Source: Rhizobium sp. NFR07
GTDB lineage: Bacteria > Pseudomonadota > Alphaproteobacteria > Rhizobiales > Rhizobiaceae
NCBI RefSeq assembly: GCF_900111905.1
Contig: NZ_FOKM01000002.1
Location: forward strand, 558,001-622,000
Direction of reading: 5' to 3'
DNA: 64,000 nt
The notes under the pieces were generated by a model that was given only the letters and a program-made list of their open reading frames with translations, was not told the origin of the DNA and did not search any database. Below are positions 27,433-36,577 of this stretch, in pieces. Positions within the stretch are counted from its first letter, which is position 1; every line of letters begins with the position of its first letter. The position numbers were made by a program, and so were the translations under genes.

Positions 27433-29124
27433 TTACCGCAGCTCGCGTCGCAGGATCTTGCCGACATTCGATTTCGGCAATTGTTCGCGAAACTCGATGA
27501 AGCGGGGGCGCTTGTAGTTGGTCAGGTTGGCGATGCAATGCGCCTTGAGCTCTGCCTCGGTCAGCGTCGGGTCCTTCTTCACCACAAACAGCTTCACCGC
27601 CTCGCCGGAATGCTGGTCGGCCACGCCGACCGCGGCGCATTCAAGCACGCCCGGATGCATCGCCGCCACTTCCTCCACCTCGTTCGGATAGACGTTGAAG
27701 CCGGAAACGAGGATCATGTCCTTCTTGCGGTCGACGATCTTGGTATAACCCTGCCGGTCCATGTAGCCCATGTCGCCGGTCCGGAAGAAACCGTCCGGTG
27801 TCATTACCTTGGCCGTCTCGTCCGGGCGTTTCCAGTAGCCGGCCATCACCTGCGGGCCACGGATGCAGATCTCTCCAACATCGCCCTGGTCGAGGTCGCG
27901 CCCGTCATCGTCGCGGATCGCGATCTCGGTGGATGACAACGGCAGGCCGATCATGCCGGAAAACTCCGTCGTATCCAGCCGGTTGGCGGAAGCGACCGGA
28001 GATGTCTCCGACAACCCGTAGCCTTCCGTGAGCGGGCAGCCTGTCATCGCAAGCCAGCGTTCGGCGACCGGCCGCTGCACCGACATGCCACCGCCGAAGA
28101 CCAGGAGCAGCGACGAGTGGTCCAGCTTCTGGAAGTCGGCATTGTTCATCAGAGCGTTGAACAGCGTGTTGAGCCCCGGGAAGATATGGACCTTGTGCTT
28201 CTGCAGGTCCTTGACGAAGGCGGGGATGTCACGCGGATTGGCGATCAGGACGTTATTGCTGCCGGTCGCAACACCCATCAGGGAATTCACCGTCAAGGCG
28301 AAGATATGATAGAGCGGCAGCGCGCAGAGAAACTGCAGCTGCTCCGGCTTGGGCTTGGTCAGGAATGCGGTCTCGAGCCAGGTTCCCATCTGCTCCTTGT
28401 TGGACAGAAGGTTGGCATGGGTCAGCATCGCTCCCTTCGAGATGCCCGTAGTGCCTCCGGTATATTGCAGGAAGGCGATGTCGTCAGGTTTGACATCGGG
28501 AGTGGCAAGCGAAAGACGCGCACCTTCCGAAACCACCTGACGGAAGCTTTTGGCAGAGGGCAACGACCATGCCGGCACGAGCTTCTTGACCCTGCGGACG
28601 ACCAAATTGACGATATGGCCCTTGAGACCAAGCATATCGCCCATGGTTGCCACGACTACTTTTTTAACGTCGGTCGCGGGCAGCGCCTGCTGCGCGGTAT
28701 GCGCAAAATTTTCCAGGACGAACAGCACTTTCGCACCGGAATCCCTGAGCTGGTATTCCAGCTCGCGCGGCGTGTAGAGCGGGTTGACGTTGACGACGAC
28801 AAAGCCTGCGCGAAGAATGCCATAGACGATCACGGGATTCTGCAGGATGTTCGGCAGCATCACCGCCACCCGATCGCCTTTCGCAAGTCCCTGGGCCTGA
28901 AGCCATGAAGCGATCTTGCGGCTCTCTGCCTCCAGCTCCCGGAAGCTCAGGCTCTTGCCCATGCTGGTGAAGGCGGGGCGGTCGGCATAGCGCGCGCAGC
29001 TTTCCTCAAACAGCTGGCCAAGCGACAGATGGGCCAGCGGCGGGATGGTCTCCGGAACGCCGGGGGGGTAGGATGCAAGCCAGATCTTCGTCGGGCTCAT
29101 GGCTTTCGCCGCCGTTTCCTTCAT
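27433..29124 (-). CDS. fadD: Long-chain fatty acid--CoA ligase (FadD-like)
   Basis: A 563-residue adenylate-forming enzyme that activates fatty acids to acyl-CoA for beta-oxidation or lipid remodelling. The AMP-binding motif LQYTGGTTGISKGAMLTH, the GYGLSETSPV motif, the TGDMGYMD hinge and the C-terminal lysine in PKSNVGKILRRELR are all present. Three start regions are in frame; ATG at 29124 is preferred because AAGGAGGAGA lies nine bases upstream. A LiuR-like palindrome overlaps a TTGACG -35 element at 29259-29274, about 135 bp upstream, implying control with fatty acid or branched-chain amino acid catabolism (inference). Confidence 0.93.
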   Translation of the reverse strand: MKETAAKAMSPTKIWLASYPPGVPETIPPLAHLSLGQLFEESCARYADRPAFTSMGKSLSFRELEAESRKIASWLQAQGLAKGDRVAVMLPNILQNPVIVYGILRAGFVVVNVNPLYTPRELEYQLRDSGAKVLFVLENFAHTAQQALPATDVKKVVVATMGDMLGLKGHIVNLVVRRVKKLVPAWSLPSAKSFRQVVSEGARLSLATPDVKPDDIAFLQYTGGTTGISKGAMLTHANLLSNKEQMGTWLETAFLTKPKPEQLQFLCALPLYHIFALTVNSLMGVATGSNNVLIANPRDIPAFVKDLQKHKVHIFPGLNTLFNALMNNADFQKLDHSSLLLVFGGGMSVQRPVAERWLAMTGCPLTEGYGLSETSPVASANRLDTTEFSGMIGLPLSSTEIAIRDDDGRDLDQGDVGEICIRGPQVMAGYWKRPDETAKVMTPDGFFRTGDMGYMDRQGYTKIVDRKKDMILVSGFNVYPNEVEEVAAMHPGVLECAAVGVADQHSGEAVKLFVVKKDPTLTEAELKAHCIANLTNYKRPRFIEFREQLPKSNVGKILRRELR

Positions 29125-29258
29125 GAGAGCGCTCTCCTCCTTGCTCACACGCATGTACCGCAATGCCGTGGCGAAGTCCTCCCCTCCACCATGGCCGCAG
29201 TGTAAGTCATCCACAGGTCGCCGAAAAGGCGACTGTATCAATGATGCGTTATATAACC

Positions 29259-29274
29259 TTAACGTAAACGTCAA
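29259..29274. promoter_or_regulatory. LiuR-type palindromic operator upstream of fadD
   Basis: TTAACGTAAACGTCAA is an imperfect inverted repeat resembling the operator (TTTACGTAAACGTAAA-like) of the MerR-family regulator LiuR in proteobacteria. Read toward fadD it begins TTGACG, a -35 element. A similar site lies before the nitronate monooxygenase gene at 37745-37760. Confidence 0.55.
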
Positions 29275-29351
29275 TCTCATGCGTGGGAACGATCACCGCC
29301 GCGAAGAGTTTTTACTGTGTGACTAAACGGCTAACCCAAAGGAGGTGCGTC

Positions 29352-29744
29352 ATGTTGCATCAGGAACCGCGTGCGGGACAGGATCCCTATGTCAAAGACA
29401 CCCCGTCGCTGATCGCCAGCGACAAGGTGGTTGGTACGGCTGTCTATGGCGCAGATGGCAAGCGCATCGGCTCGATCGAGCGCGTGCTGCTCGAAAAGCG
29501 TGGCGGTCGTGTCGCCTATGCAGTGTTGAGCTTCGGCGGCTTCCTCGGCATCGGCGACGATTATTATCCGCTTCCGTGGGAGAAGCTTCGTTATGACGAT
29601 GAACTCGACGGCTACCGCATCGATCTGACCAAGGATCAGATCACCGGCGCGCCAAAATACCAGGATCTCGAGGACGAGAGCTGGTACCGCGCCAAGGACA
29701 GGACGATCTACGATTATTATGGCGTCCCGCCCTACTGGATGTAG
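29352..29744 (+). CDS. PRC-barrel domain protein
   Basis: A 130-residue soluble protein with one PRC-barrel: LIASDKVVGTAVYGADGKRIGSIERVLLEKRGGRVAYAVLSF (split here only as one continuous domain start), then GGFLGIGDDYYPLPWEKL. PRC-barrels also occur in RimM and photosynthetic reaction-centre H subunits. Small stand-alone versions are frequent in alphaproteobacteria and are often stress-induced, with no defined reaction. The C-terminus is rich in tyrosine and proline (YDYYGVPPYWM). ATG at 29352 is preceded by AAAGGAGGTG, one of the strongest ribosome binding sites in the window, suggesting high expression. It is divergent from fadD. Confidence 0.88.
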   Translation: MLHQEPRAGQDPYVKDTPSLIASDKVVGTAVYGADGKRIGSIERVLLEKRGGRVAYAVLSFGGFLGIGDDYYPLPWEKLRYDDELDGYRIDLTKDQITGAPKYQDLEDESWYRAKDRTIYDYYGVPPYWM

Positions 29745-29763
29745 AATTTCCGCTCTGATCGAG

Positions 29764-29787
29764 AGAGGCCCCGCGGGGCCTCTTTTC
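29764..29787 (+). terminator. Rho-independent terminator after the PRC-barrel gene
   Basis: A perfect 20-base palindrome at 29764-29783 (AGAGGCCCC in, GGGGCCTCT out) is followed by TTT. It lies 20 bp after the stop codon. Confidence 0.85.
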
Positions 29788-29844
29788 GTTTGATTAAGTC
29801 CTTTCTGGCACGGTCTGCCGACGGCATGAGTGCCGGGAGGGCAG

Positions 29845-30960
29845 ATGATCATGATGCAGAAGGCGGGCGGCGTACGCGATCTTGAGCCGGAGGATCTGCC
29901 CTCGGTCGTGCATCTCTTCCAGAAGACCTTCCGCCGTTCGGAGCCTGCCCGCCCGTCCATGATCCGCTATTTCCGCGAGATCTTCTTCGATCATCCCTGG
30001 TATGACGAGGAGATCCGCTCGAAGGTCTTCGTCAATTCCGATGGCGAGATCGAAGGGTTCATCGGTGTGTTTCCGTCGCGGCTGGAACTCGACGGGCGAC
30101 CGATCCGCGCGGCCTTTGCAGGCTCGATGATGGTCGATCGCCCGGAGCAGAACCCGCTTGCGGGCGCGAGGCTTCTGCGCTCCTTTCTCGCCGGCCCCCA
30201 GGATATCTCACTCACCGAAACCGCGAATTCGCTCGCGCTCGGCATGTGGCAGAAGCTCGCACTGCCGCTCGACATCGCCTACAGTCTCAACTGGATCCGC
30301 ATCCTTCGCCCGGCCGGTACCGCGATCCAGGTCGCCGAGCGCGGATTGAAGGCGGCTCGGCTTATGCGCCCGCTTGCGTCCCTGACCGACGGCATCGTCG
30401 AGCGCGCGGGAATGAAGACATTTCGCGCACCGGCCGCTTCAGGCCCGGGACGGGTGAATTTCTGGGACGCCTCGCGCGATGACTTTGCCGAAGCCGTGCT
30501 GAAACTCAGCGATCGTTTTCCTCTTCGCCCGCAATGGGATCGTACGACGTTGGACTGGTTCATGGATCAGGCCCAGGCCAAGCGGCAGTTCGGCGATCCT
30601 TGCTGGCGCATTGCCGAATCCCGCAGCGGCGAACTGGTCGGCTGCTATGCCTATTACGGTCGCGCGGGTGGCATCGGCTGGCTCCTGCAGGCGCTCTGCA
30701 CGCCGAATGTTGCGGGTGAGATGGTTGAGGACCTGTTTTCCCATGCGGATGCGGCAGGCTGCGTCGCGATCCGCGGCGCCGGCCATCCCTGGCTGACACC
30801 GGAACTGATCAGCCGCAAGACCTTGTTCTACGGCCGCGCCTTCTTCGTCGCTCACGCCAAGGACAAGACGTTGCTCGAGCCCATCAAGGCCGGCCAGGGG
30901 CTGATCAGCGGCCTGGCCGGAGAGAACTGGACGCGCCTGATCGGCGACGACTTCGACTGA
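29845..30960 (+). CDS. GNAT-like acyltransferase of unknown substrate
   Basis: A 371-residue cytoplasmic protein whose N-terminal 130 residues fit an acetyltransferase (GNAT) fold: GVRDLEPEDLPSVVHLFQKTF, a central strand EIEGFIGVFPSRLELDGRPI, and RAAFAGSMMVDRPEQNPLAGARLL in the position of the acyl-CoA-binding region. The second half (about 190-371) looks like another GNAT-type fold (GRVNFWDASRDDFAEAVLKLSDRF; GELVGCYAYYGRAGGIGWLLQALC), so the protein may be a tandem. ATG at 29845 has GGGAGG four bases upstream; an in-frame GTG at 29830 would bury that site. It is convergent with the NadE-like operon with only 10 bp between stops, which suggests a functional block (inference). Confidence 0.68.
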   Translation: MIMMQKAGGVRDLEPEDLPSVVHLFQKTFRRSEPARPSMIRYFREIFFDHPWYDEEIRSKVFVNSDGEIEGFIGVFPSRLELDGRPIRAAFAGSMMVDRPEQNPLAGARLLRSFLAGPQDISLTETANSLALGMWQKLALPLDIAYSLNWIRILRPAGTAIQVAERGLKAARLMRPLASLTDGIVERAGMKTFRAPAASGPGRVNFWDASRDDFAEAVLKLSDRFPLRPQWDRTTLDWFMDQAQAKRQFGDPCWRIAESRSGELVGCYAYYGRAGGIGWLLQALCTPNVAGEMVEDLFSHADAAGCVAIRGAGHPWLTPELISRKTLFYGRAFFVAHAKDKTLLEPIKAGQGLISGLAGENWTRLIGDDFD

Positions 30961-30970
30961 GGCTTCTGCT

Positions 30971-31963
30971 TCAGTCAGCCATCGCAACTGGCTGGGCGTG
31001 TAGATATTCCGCGACCTTCCGCTTCGAAGCGATGTTGCGCCACACGGCATCCACCTGCTCTGTCGTCAACTCGACGGCCTTGGCCGTCTCCTCGCGGGAA
31101 ATGCCGTTGTTCAGCGCATAAAGGCAGATATCCATCCGGTCATAGGGCAGGGAGAAGTAATATTCGTCCTGGCCCTGCGGCAGCGACCACGTGTCGGTGG
31201 TCGGCGGGCGGCGGCGGATTTCCTCCGGCACGCCGAGCGCTTCCGCCAGCTGATAGACCTGGGTCTTGTAGAGATGCGCGATCGGCTTGAAGTCGGCAGC
31301 ACCATCGCCGTTCTTGACGAAGAAGCCCTGGTCGTATTCCAGCCGGTTCGGCGTGCCGGCGACCGCGAAGTTCAGCCGGTCGGCATGGTAATATTCCATC
31401 TGCTTGCGGGTCCGCTGCTTCATGTTGGCGGCGGCGATCATGCCCAGATAGACGTCGAGCGGCATGCGGTGACGGCTCTGATTGCCTTCCGGATCGGCGA
31501 CGACCAGCCAGGAAATATTGTAGCCGCGGTTGGAGAGCGCGTCTTCCAGAACCACCTTGCAGCCCCATCCCTCGCCGAATTCCGGCACGACCTGGCGGAT
31601 AAAACCGTCGCGGCGGGCATAACATCCCTGCGCGGCGAGCGAAGGGCCGATATCCTCCAGCACCGTCTCGACGCCGACAGCTTCGGCCAGCGCCTTGCCT
31701 AGCCTGAGGCTGTCCGGGTCGCTGTCATGTTCCGGCATGAACACGCCGGTGACCTTGCCAGTGCTGAGCGCGCGGGCGCAGAGCGCTGCGGTGACGCTGG
31801 AATCGATACCGCCGGAAAGGCCGAGAACGGCACCGCGCTTGCGCAGGTCCTTCAGCACGGTAAGGCGCAGCCATTCGCAGATCCGTTCGATCTCGACCTC
31901 GGCATCGAGGACCAGCGCGCGGGCGGAAAAAGGTTCGGTCTTCGCGGCGGGAGCGTTCGTCAT
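30971..31963 (-). CDS. NadE-like ammonia-dependent NAD synthase / amide ligase
   Basis: A 330-residue PP-loop ATP pyrophosphatase of the NAD synthetase family. The AMP-forming loop LGLSGGIDSS is at 47-56, and the conserved acid-binding region reads KNGDGAADFKPIAHLYKTQVYQLAEALG (first half) followed by RRPPTTDTW. There is no N-terminal nitrilase-type glutaminase domain, so it would use free ammonia. It overlaps the preceding adenylating-ligase stop by four bases in an operon with an acyl carrier protein, an odd setting for central NAD synthesis. It may instead amidate a carrier-bound or free carboxylate (inference). True NadE function remains possible. Confidence 0.8.
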   Translation of the reverse strand: MTNAPAAKTEPFSARALVLDAEVEIERICEWLRLTVLKDLRKRGAVLGLSGGIDSSVTAALCARALSTGKVTGVFMPEHDSDPDSLRLGKALAEAVGVETVLEDIGPSLAAQGCYARRDGFIRQVVPEFGEGWGCKVVLEDALSNRGYNISWLVVADPEGNQSRHRMPLDVYLGMIAAANMKQRTRKQMEYYHADRLNFAVAGTPNRLEYDQGFFVKNGDGAADFKPIAHLYKTQVYQLAEALGVPEEIRRRPPTTDTWSLPQGQDEYYFSLPYDRMDICLYALNNGISREETAKAVELTTEQVDAVWRNIASKRKVAEYLHAQPVAMAD

Positions 31964-33528
31964 GCAACGGTTTCCTTGGTTTCGGGGCCGGGTGGTTCGG
32001 TAGCCGGTGTTTCGGCGGTCAGTCTGATCTTGCCGGTGCTCGTCTTCGGCAGCGCGTCGCGGAATTCGACGCTTTTCGGCACCATGTAATCTTCGAGGTG
32101 CTGGGCGCAGTAGCGGATGATTTCTTTCTCCGTCAGCTCCGCCGATGGTTCCAGTGCAATATAGGCGCGGATCAGCTGGCCGAAGACGGGATCGTCGACG
32201 CCGGCGACCGCCGCCTCGCGGATGCCGGGCATGGCGTAAAGAACCGCCTCGACTTCCTGCGGGCTAACCTTTTCTCCGCGCGTCTTGATGATGTCGTCGC
32301 GGCGACTGACGAAATAGAGAAAGCCGTCCTCGTCCGTCTTAAACAGGTCGCCGGTCTGCAACCGCCGGCCGCCATCGACGGGGGTGACTTTTTCCGGCGT
32401 CGCCGCCTCGTCCTGCCAATAGCCCATCATGACATGAGGCCCCTCGATGACCAGTTCGCCGGTCACGCCGGGCGGCGCCGGATTGCCCGCCTCGTCGACC
32501 ACATAGGCCTGGGTTCCGGGGATGGCCCTGCCGACGGAAAACGGCCGCCGATCGGCCTCCTCGGGCGGCAGATAGGTCGCCCGGATACATTCCGTCTGGC
32601 CATACATCAGGAAAAGCTGCGTCTCCGACAACAGTTCGCGCAGGCGCTGGGCGACGGACGGCGGCATGGCGGATGCGGCATTGGTCATGTAGCGCAGGTC
32701 GGGCAGAAAGGCGGGCTGCAGGTCCTGCATGCCGGCAATCAGCGCCGCCATGGCAGGCACGAGCGGAAAACCGGTCGCCCGTGTTTCGACCAGACGGGCC
32801 AGTATCTTGCGCGGGAAGGCGAAGCTCTTTTCCAGAACCACGGTCCCGCCGACCATCACCATGGTGATGACCTGAGTGATGCCATAACCGAAGGAAAGCG
32901 GCAGCACGCTCAGCACCACGTCCCTGGACGTGTTGCCCAGATAGCCGGCGATCGAGCCGCAGGCGGCAAGCAGGGTGGCATGGGTGTGCATCACGCCTTT
33001 CGGCGTGCCGGTCGAACCCGATGTGTGGATGAGAAGGGCGAGAGCCTGATCATCGTGCTGCGGCGGCTGCGTGCGTGCCTCGCCCGGTGCGATGATCGTC
33101 TCGTAGCGTAGCCAGCCGCGCTCGGCATTGATCGTGGCCGCACCGAAGGCGATTTTCCGTATCGCCGTATCTGTCTCTCCGAGAGCCGCATCCACCACCG
33201 GCACGAAGCGTCCCTGGGCAAGGATCGCCTTCGGTTCGGTCCTGGTGACGATCGCGCGCAGCTTGTCCGCCTTGATCGATGAATAGAGAGGGCAGGGCAC
33301 TGCACCAGCTTTCCAGGCCCCAAAGAAGCAAACCACGATCTCGGCGGAGTTTTCCGCCACGATCAACAGCCGGTCGCCTTCACCGAGGCCGTGCAGGGCG
33401 AGGTTTTCCGCAAACCTGTCCGACAGGGCGTCCAGCTCCCCATAGGTCAGCGACACCTCTGCCATGATGAGCGCCGTCTTCGTGCCGAAGCGCCTGGCGC
33501 TCTCGCGAAGATGGTCCTCAATGCGCAT
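31960..33528 (-). CDS. AMP-dependent acyl ligase (stand-alone adenylation enzyme)
   Basis: A 522-residue member of the ANL superfamily, which activates a carboxylic acid as acyl-AMP and loads it on CoA or a carrier protein. Core motifs are TSGSTGTPKG at 169-178, LMYGQTE (A5), LQTGDLF (A7), RRDDIIKTRGEKVSP (A8) and TSTGKIRL with the catalytic lysine (A10). The acceptor is likely the 86-residue carrier protein encoded 14 bp upstream. The stop overlaps the NadE-like start (ATGA), so the three genes form one operon. The C-terminal tail is proline- and glutamate-rich. The acid activated is not predictable by eye. Confidence 0.88.
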   Translation of the reverse strand: MRIEDHLRESARRFGTKTALIMAEVSLTYGELDALSDRFAENLALHGLGEGDRLLIVAENSAEIVVCFFGAWKAGAVPCPLYSSIKADKLRAIVTRTEPKAILAQGRFVPVVDAALGETDTAIRKIAFGAATINAERGWLRYETIIAPGEARTQPPQHDDQALALLIHTSGSTGTPKGVMHTHATLLAACGSIAGYLGNTSRDVVLSVLPLSFGYGITQVITMVMVGGTVVLEKSFAFPRKILARLVETRATGFPLVPAMAALIAGMQDLQPAFLPDLRYMTNAASAMPPSVAQRLRELLSETQLFLMYGQTECIRATYLPPEEADRRPFSVGRAIPGTQAYVVDEAGNPAPPGVTGELVIEGPHVMMGYWQDEAATPEKVTPVDGGRRLQTGDLFKTDEDGFLYFVSRRDDIIKTRGEKVSPQEVEAVLYAMPGIREAAVAGVDDPVFGQLIRAYIALEPSAELTEKEIIRYCAQHLEDYMVPKSVEFRDALPKTSTGKIRLTAETPATEPPGPETKETVA

Positions 33529-33542
33529 CCCCCGAGCCGTGC

Positions 33543-33803
33543 TCAGGCGGACGCGGCCGGCAGCTTCGCCGCCAGGTAGCGCGTCATGTTGTTGATGCTG
33601 TCGAGATTTTCCGGAATGATTTCTTCGTCGGCAACCGAGATACCGTAAGTCTGCTCCAGAAATGCGATGACTTCGAGCACGCCGGTGGAATCGATGACAC
33701 CGCTTTCGAGCAGGGATTGATCATTATCAAGCTCGGCATCGGCGCGAAAAAGAAAATTCTCTGAAATGAACTCACGAACCGCAGCGGTAAAACGTTCAGT
33801 CAT
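33543..33803 (-). CDS. Acyl carrier protein
   Basis: An 86-residue acidic carrier protein. The phosphopantetheine attachment site is Ser39 in SGVIDSTGVLEVI, and the surrounding helices (DNDQSLLESG before, FLEQTYGISVADEEIIPENL after) fit the ACP four-helix bundle. It is divergent from primary-metabolism AcpP, which carries DSLDTVEL. Position and spacing make it the first gene of the ACP-ligase-NadE operon. ATG at 33803 has GGGAAGG eight bases upstream; the frame is open further, but without carrier-domain sequence. Confidence 0.9.
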   Translation of the reverse strand: MTERFTAAVREFISENFLFRADAELDNDQSLLESGVIDSTGVLEVIAFLEQTYGISVADEEIIPENLDSINNMTRYLAAKLPAASA

Positions 33804-34083
33804 CAAACAAAGCCTTCCCAGTAAAGACAGCGTGTCAGGAGCTTGCAAAGAAGCGGCCCTCATCGTCGCGGATTTGACCTTGCTGTAAAGACCTGAATGT
33901 TTCCCTAAGTTCACATTTTTCTATTTAAGCATTTCAAAATATGTCCGCAAAGGTCGTGCGCTCGCCTCCAATCCTGCCGATGAACCCGTGGCGGGCTCCC
34001 CATCCGGCAGCGCCTTGCATTTGTGACCGTGTTGGTGAACACAATCGGGTCTTCGGCCGCTGTGCAGAGGATGCGGGGATTGC

Positions 34084-35199
34084 ATGGATGAATTGCTTGA
34101 ACTCGACTGCGTGGTGGTCGGTGGCGGGGTGGTGGGCCTGGCGATTGCCCGCCGACTGGCGATCGCCGGACGGGACGTCGTCCTGCTCGAGAGCGAACCG
34201 CTGACGGGAAGCATCTCGTCATCGCGCAACAGCGAGGTCATCCATGCCGGACTCTATTATCCGACCGGCAGCCGCAAGGCCGAACTGTGCGTCAAAGGCA
34301 AGCAGGACCTGTACGCCTATTGCCGCGAGCGTCATGTGCCGCATCGACAATGCGGCAAGCTCGTGGTCGCGTCCAGCCCGCAAGAGGTTGCCTATCTGGA
34401 AAAGCTGCTTGTCCAGGCCTCCGCCAACGGCGTCGACGATTGCCGTCTGATCGATGCGAGCGAGTTGCGGTCCATGGAGCCGCAGATCGAAGGGCATGCG
34501 GCGCTGCTCTCGCCTTCGACAGGTATCATAGACAGCCACGGATTGATGGAGGCCTACAAAACTGACATCGAAGCCCATGGCGGCACGATCGTGGTCAATT
34601 CCGCTGTCCTGGATGGTGAACTGTGTGCCGAGGGAGCTCTGCTCTCGGTTGGCGGCAGCGATCCCTTTCGGGCCAAGGCTGGCCTCGTCATCAACGCGGC
34701 TGGTCTCGGCGCCTGGTCCGTGTCGATGGGCATGCAAGGCCTGGATCCAGCAACGATACCGCAGAGACATCTTGCCAAGGGCAGCTATTTTTCGCTTTCG
34801 GGCAGGTCGCCGGCCAGCCGGCTGATCTATCCGGTGCCGGAACAGGGTGGTCTTGGGGTGCATCTGACGCTCGACTTTGCCGGCCAAGCGCGTTTCGGCC
34901 CGGATGTCGAATGGACCGTTCAGCCGGACTACGATGTCGACTTGGCGCGCGCTGAAAAGTTCTACGCAGCGATTCGCCGGTATTGGCCGCTTCTGAAGGA
35001 CAATATGCTCCAGCCGGCCTATGCCGGCATCCGGCCGAAGACTGTCGGCCCGGATGGCGGCGGTGGCGGCGACTTTGTCATCCAGGGACCGGAAGAGACC
35101 GGCCATCCAAGCTATGTCGCGCTCTATGGCATTGAATCCCCGGGCCTTACCGCCTCTCTTGCGATTGCCGACGAGGTCTGGAGCTTAGTCTCGGACTAG
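34084..35199 (+). CDS. FAD-dependent oxidoreductase (L-2-hydroxyglutarate oxidase-like)
   Basis: A 371-residue flavoprotein of the DAO/GlpD superfamily, closest in pattern to LhgO-type L-2-hydroxyglutarate dehydrogenases. The N-terminal dinucleotide-binding motif DCVVVGGGVVGLAIARRLA lies at 8-26. SSRNSEVIHAGLYYP is the family's substrate-side signature, and a C-terminal segment (YVALYGIESPGLTASLAIAD) closes the FAD site. Family members pass electrons to the respiratory chain or to oxygen. It is divergent from the ACP operon across a 280-bp spacer without recognisable sites. The Shine-Dalgarno sequence is weak. The GT21 gene follows 155 bp downstream. Confidence 0.85.
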   Translation: MDELLELDCVVVGGGVVGLAIARRLAIAGRDVVLLESEPLTGSISSSRNSEVIHAGLYYPTGSRKAELCVKGKQDLYAYCRERHVPHRQCGKLVVASSPQEVAYLEKLLVQASANGVDDCRLIDASELRSMEPQIEGHAALLSPSTGIIDSHGLMEAYKTDIEAHGGTIVVNSAVLDGELCAEGALLSVGGSDPFRAKAGLVINAAGLGAWSVSMGMQGLDPATIPQRHLAKGSYFSLSGRSPASRLIYPVPEQGGLGVHLTLDFAGQARFGPDVEWTVQPDYDVDLARAEKFYAAIRRYWPLLKDNMLQPAYAGIRPKTVGPDGGGGGDFVIQGPEETGHPSYVALYGIESPGLTASLAIADEVWSLVSD

Positions 35200-35354
35200 G
35201 CGCGGGCCAAGTCGCGGCCGCAAGAATCTGGCCCGTCTTCCGTCTGTCATGCGGCTGACACGTCTGCATGGTGTCCTCCTTCGCCAAGCCCGACGAGCCG
35301 CGCCACGTACAAGCGATTCTCAATCTTTGCGTCGAGGCGGAAGGACGTTTGCCG

Positions 35355-36512
35355 ATGTCGTTGTCGCTTATTCTCGCCCTTGCCGCATGCGCGCTCATCC
35401 TCGCCAACGGCATCAGCATCGGCATCGCCATGGGGCGCCTGTCGCGCAACGGCCATGCCGCCCCGCAGCTTGCCGAAAGGCCACCGGTCTCGCTCGTCAT
35501 ACCGGCCTGCGGCATCGAAAACTTTACGCCGCTGACGCTGGAGCGCGCCTTCCTCCTCGAATGGCCGGACTATGAACTGATCTTCTGCGTCGCCGACGCC
35601 AAGGACCCGGTCATCCCGGCGATCCGCGAGGCGATGGAAAGACATTCCGCCGTCTCGGCGCGGCTGCTGATCGGGGATGATCGCGTCAGCGCCAATCCCA
35701 AGCTCAACAATTGCGTCAAGGGCTGGCAGGCGGCGTGGCACGACTGGGTCGTGCTGGCCGATTCCAACGTGTTGATGCCGCGCGACTACATCGCCCATCT
35801 GATGGCGGCCCGCCGGCCCAATACCGGCTTGGTCTGCTCGACACCGCTCGGTTCGCAGCCCGACGGCTTCTGGGCCGAGGTGGAATGCGCCTTCCTCAAC
35901 GCCCAGCAGGCCCGCTGGCAATATGTCGGCGAGGCGCTCGGTCTCGGCTTTGCCCAAGGCAAGAGCATGCTGTGGTACAAGCCCATGCTCGACGCCGAGG
36001 GTGGCATTGCAGCACTCGGTGCCGAGATCGCCGAAGACGCTGCCGCGACAAAGCTTGTCCGTCGCCTCGGCCGCCGCGTGCATCTGGTTGCCTCGCCGTT
36101 CGAACAGCCTCTCGGCCGGCGCAGGCTCGGCCAGATCTGGTCGCGCCAAGCTCGCTGGGCAAGACTTCGACGCGTCACCTTCCCGGCCTTCTTTACTCCG
36201 GAAATCCTGCTCGGCATCCTGCCGCCGCTCGCGCTAGCGCTTGCAGCAGCGGCGACTTCGGCCACGGATGTTTCCTTCAGCTTGGTGGCTGCCGCGGTCT
36301 TTGCTGCCGTCTATCTGCCGGAACTCGCACTGATCTTCGCCAAGAACTGGCAGCTTTCCGCCTGGACCCTGCCGGCCATGATCGCTCGCGACACACTCGG
36401 CCCCGCAATATGGGTCCGCAGCTGGCTCAGCGGCTCCTTCGACTGGCGCGGCAACATGATGACGATCGGCACTGAAACCAGCGAATTGAGCTCGGCGTCT
36501 GCATCGAGATAG
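35355..36512 (+). CDS. Ceramide-glucosyltransferase-like GT21 glycosyltransferase
   Basis: A 385-residue membrane glycosyltransferase of the GT2/GT21 type that glycosylates lipids. There is one N-terminal membrane span (about 3-24). The catalytic domain has the nucleotide-binding VADAKD, the metal-binding ADSNVLMPRD, a later acidic D3 region in AEIAEDAAATKLVRRLG, and the acceptor motif RQARWARLR ((Q/R)xxRW). Two or three C-terminal spans follow. Processive lipid glucosyl/galactosyltransferases of this type are known from Agrobacterium and Mesorhizobium and make phosphate-free glycolipids (family knowledge). The frame opens at 35268, but ATG at 35355, with GGAAGGA upstream, starts directly at the membrane anchor. 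The Pho regulon lies 4-12 kb downstream. Confidence 0.86.
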   Translation: MSLSLILALAACALILANGISIGIAMGRLSRNGHAAPQLAERPPVSLVIPACGIENFTPLTLERAFLLEWPDYELIFCVADAKDPVIPAIREAMERHSAVSARLLIGDDRVSANPKLNNCVKGWQAAWHDWVVLADSNVLMPRDYIAHLMAARRPNTGLVCSTPLGSQPDGFWAEVECAFLNAQQARWQYVGEALGLGFAQGKSMLWYKPMLDAEGGIAALGAEIAEDAAATKLVRRLGRRVHLVASPFEQPLGRRRLGQIWSRQARWARLRRVTFPAFFTPEILLGILPPLALALAAAATSATDVSFSLVAAAVFAAVYLPELALIFAKNWQLSAWTLPAMIARDTLGPAIWVRSWLSGSFDWRGNMMTIGTETSELSSASASR

Positions 36513-36577
36513 CGGAAGCGCATAGCCGGTCAGCGACGGTTGCCCGAAACGCAAGATGCAAAGCATGAAGGAAGAAA

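Noticed and set aside
29207..29216. DnaA-box-like TCATCCACA upstream of fadD
   Set aside because: A single copy with a mismatch, no cluster and no other origin features.
33820..33848. TTGCAA-N17-TTTACT promoter-like sequence before the ACP gene
   Set aside because: The implied transcript would start inside or after the ribosome binding site (33813-33819), leaving no usable leader.
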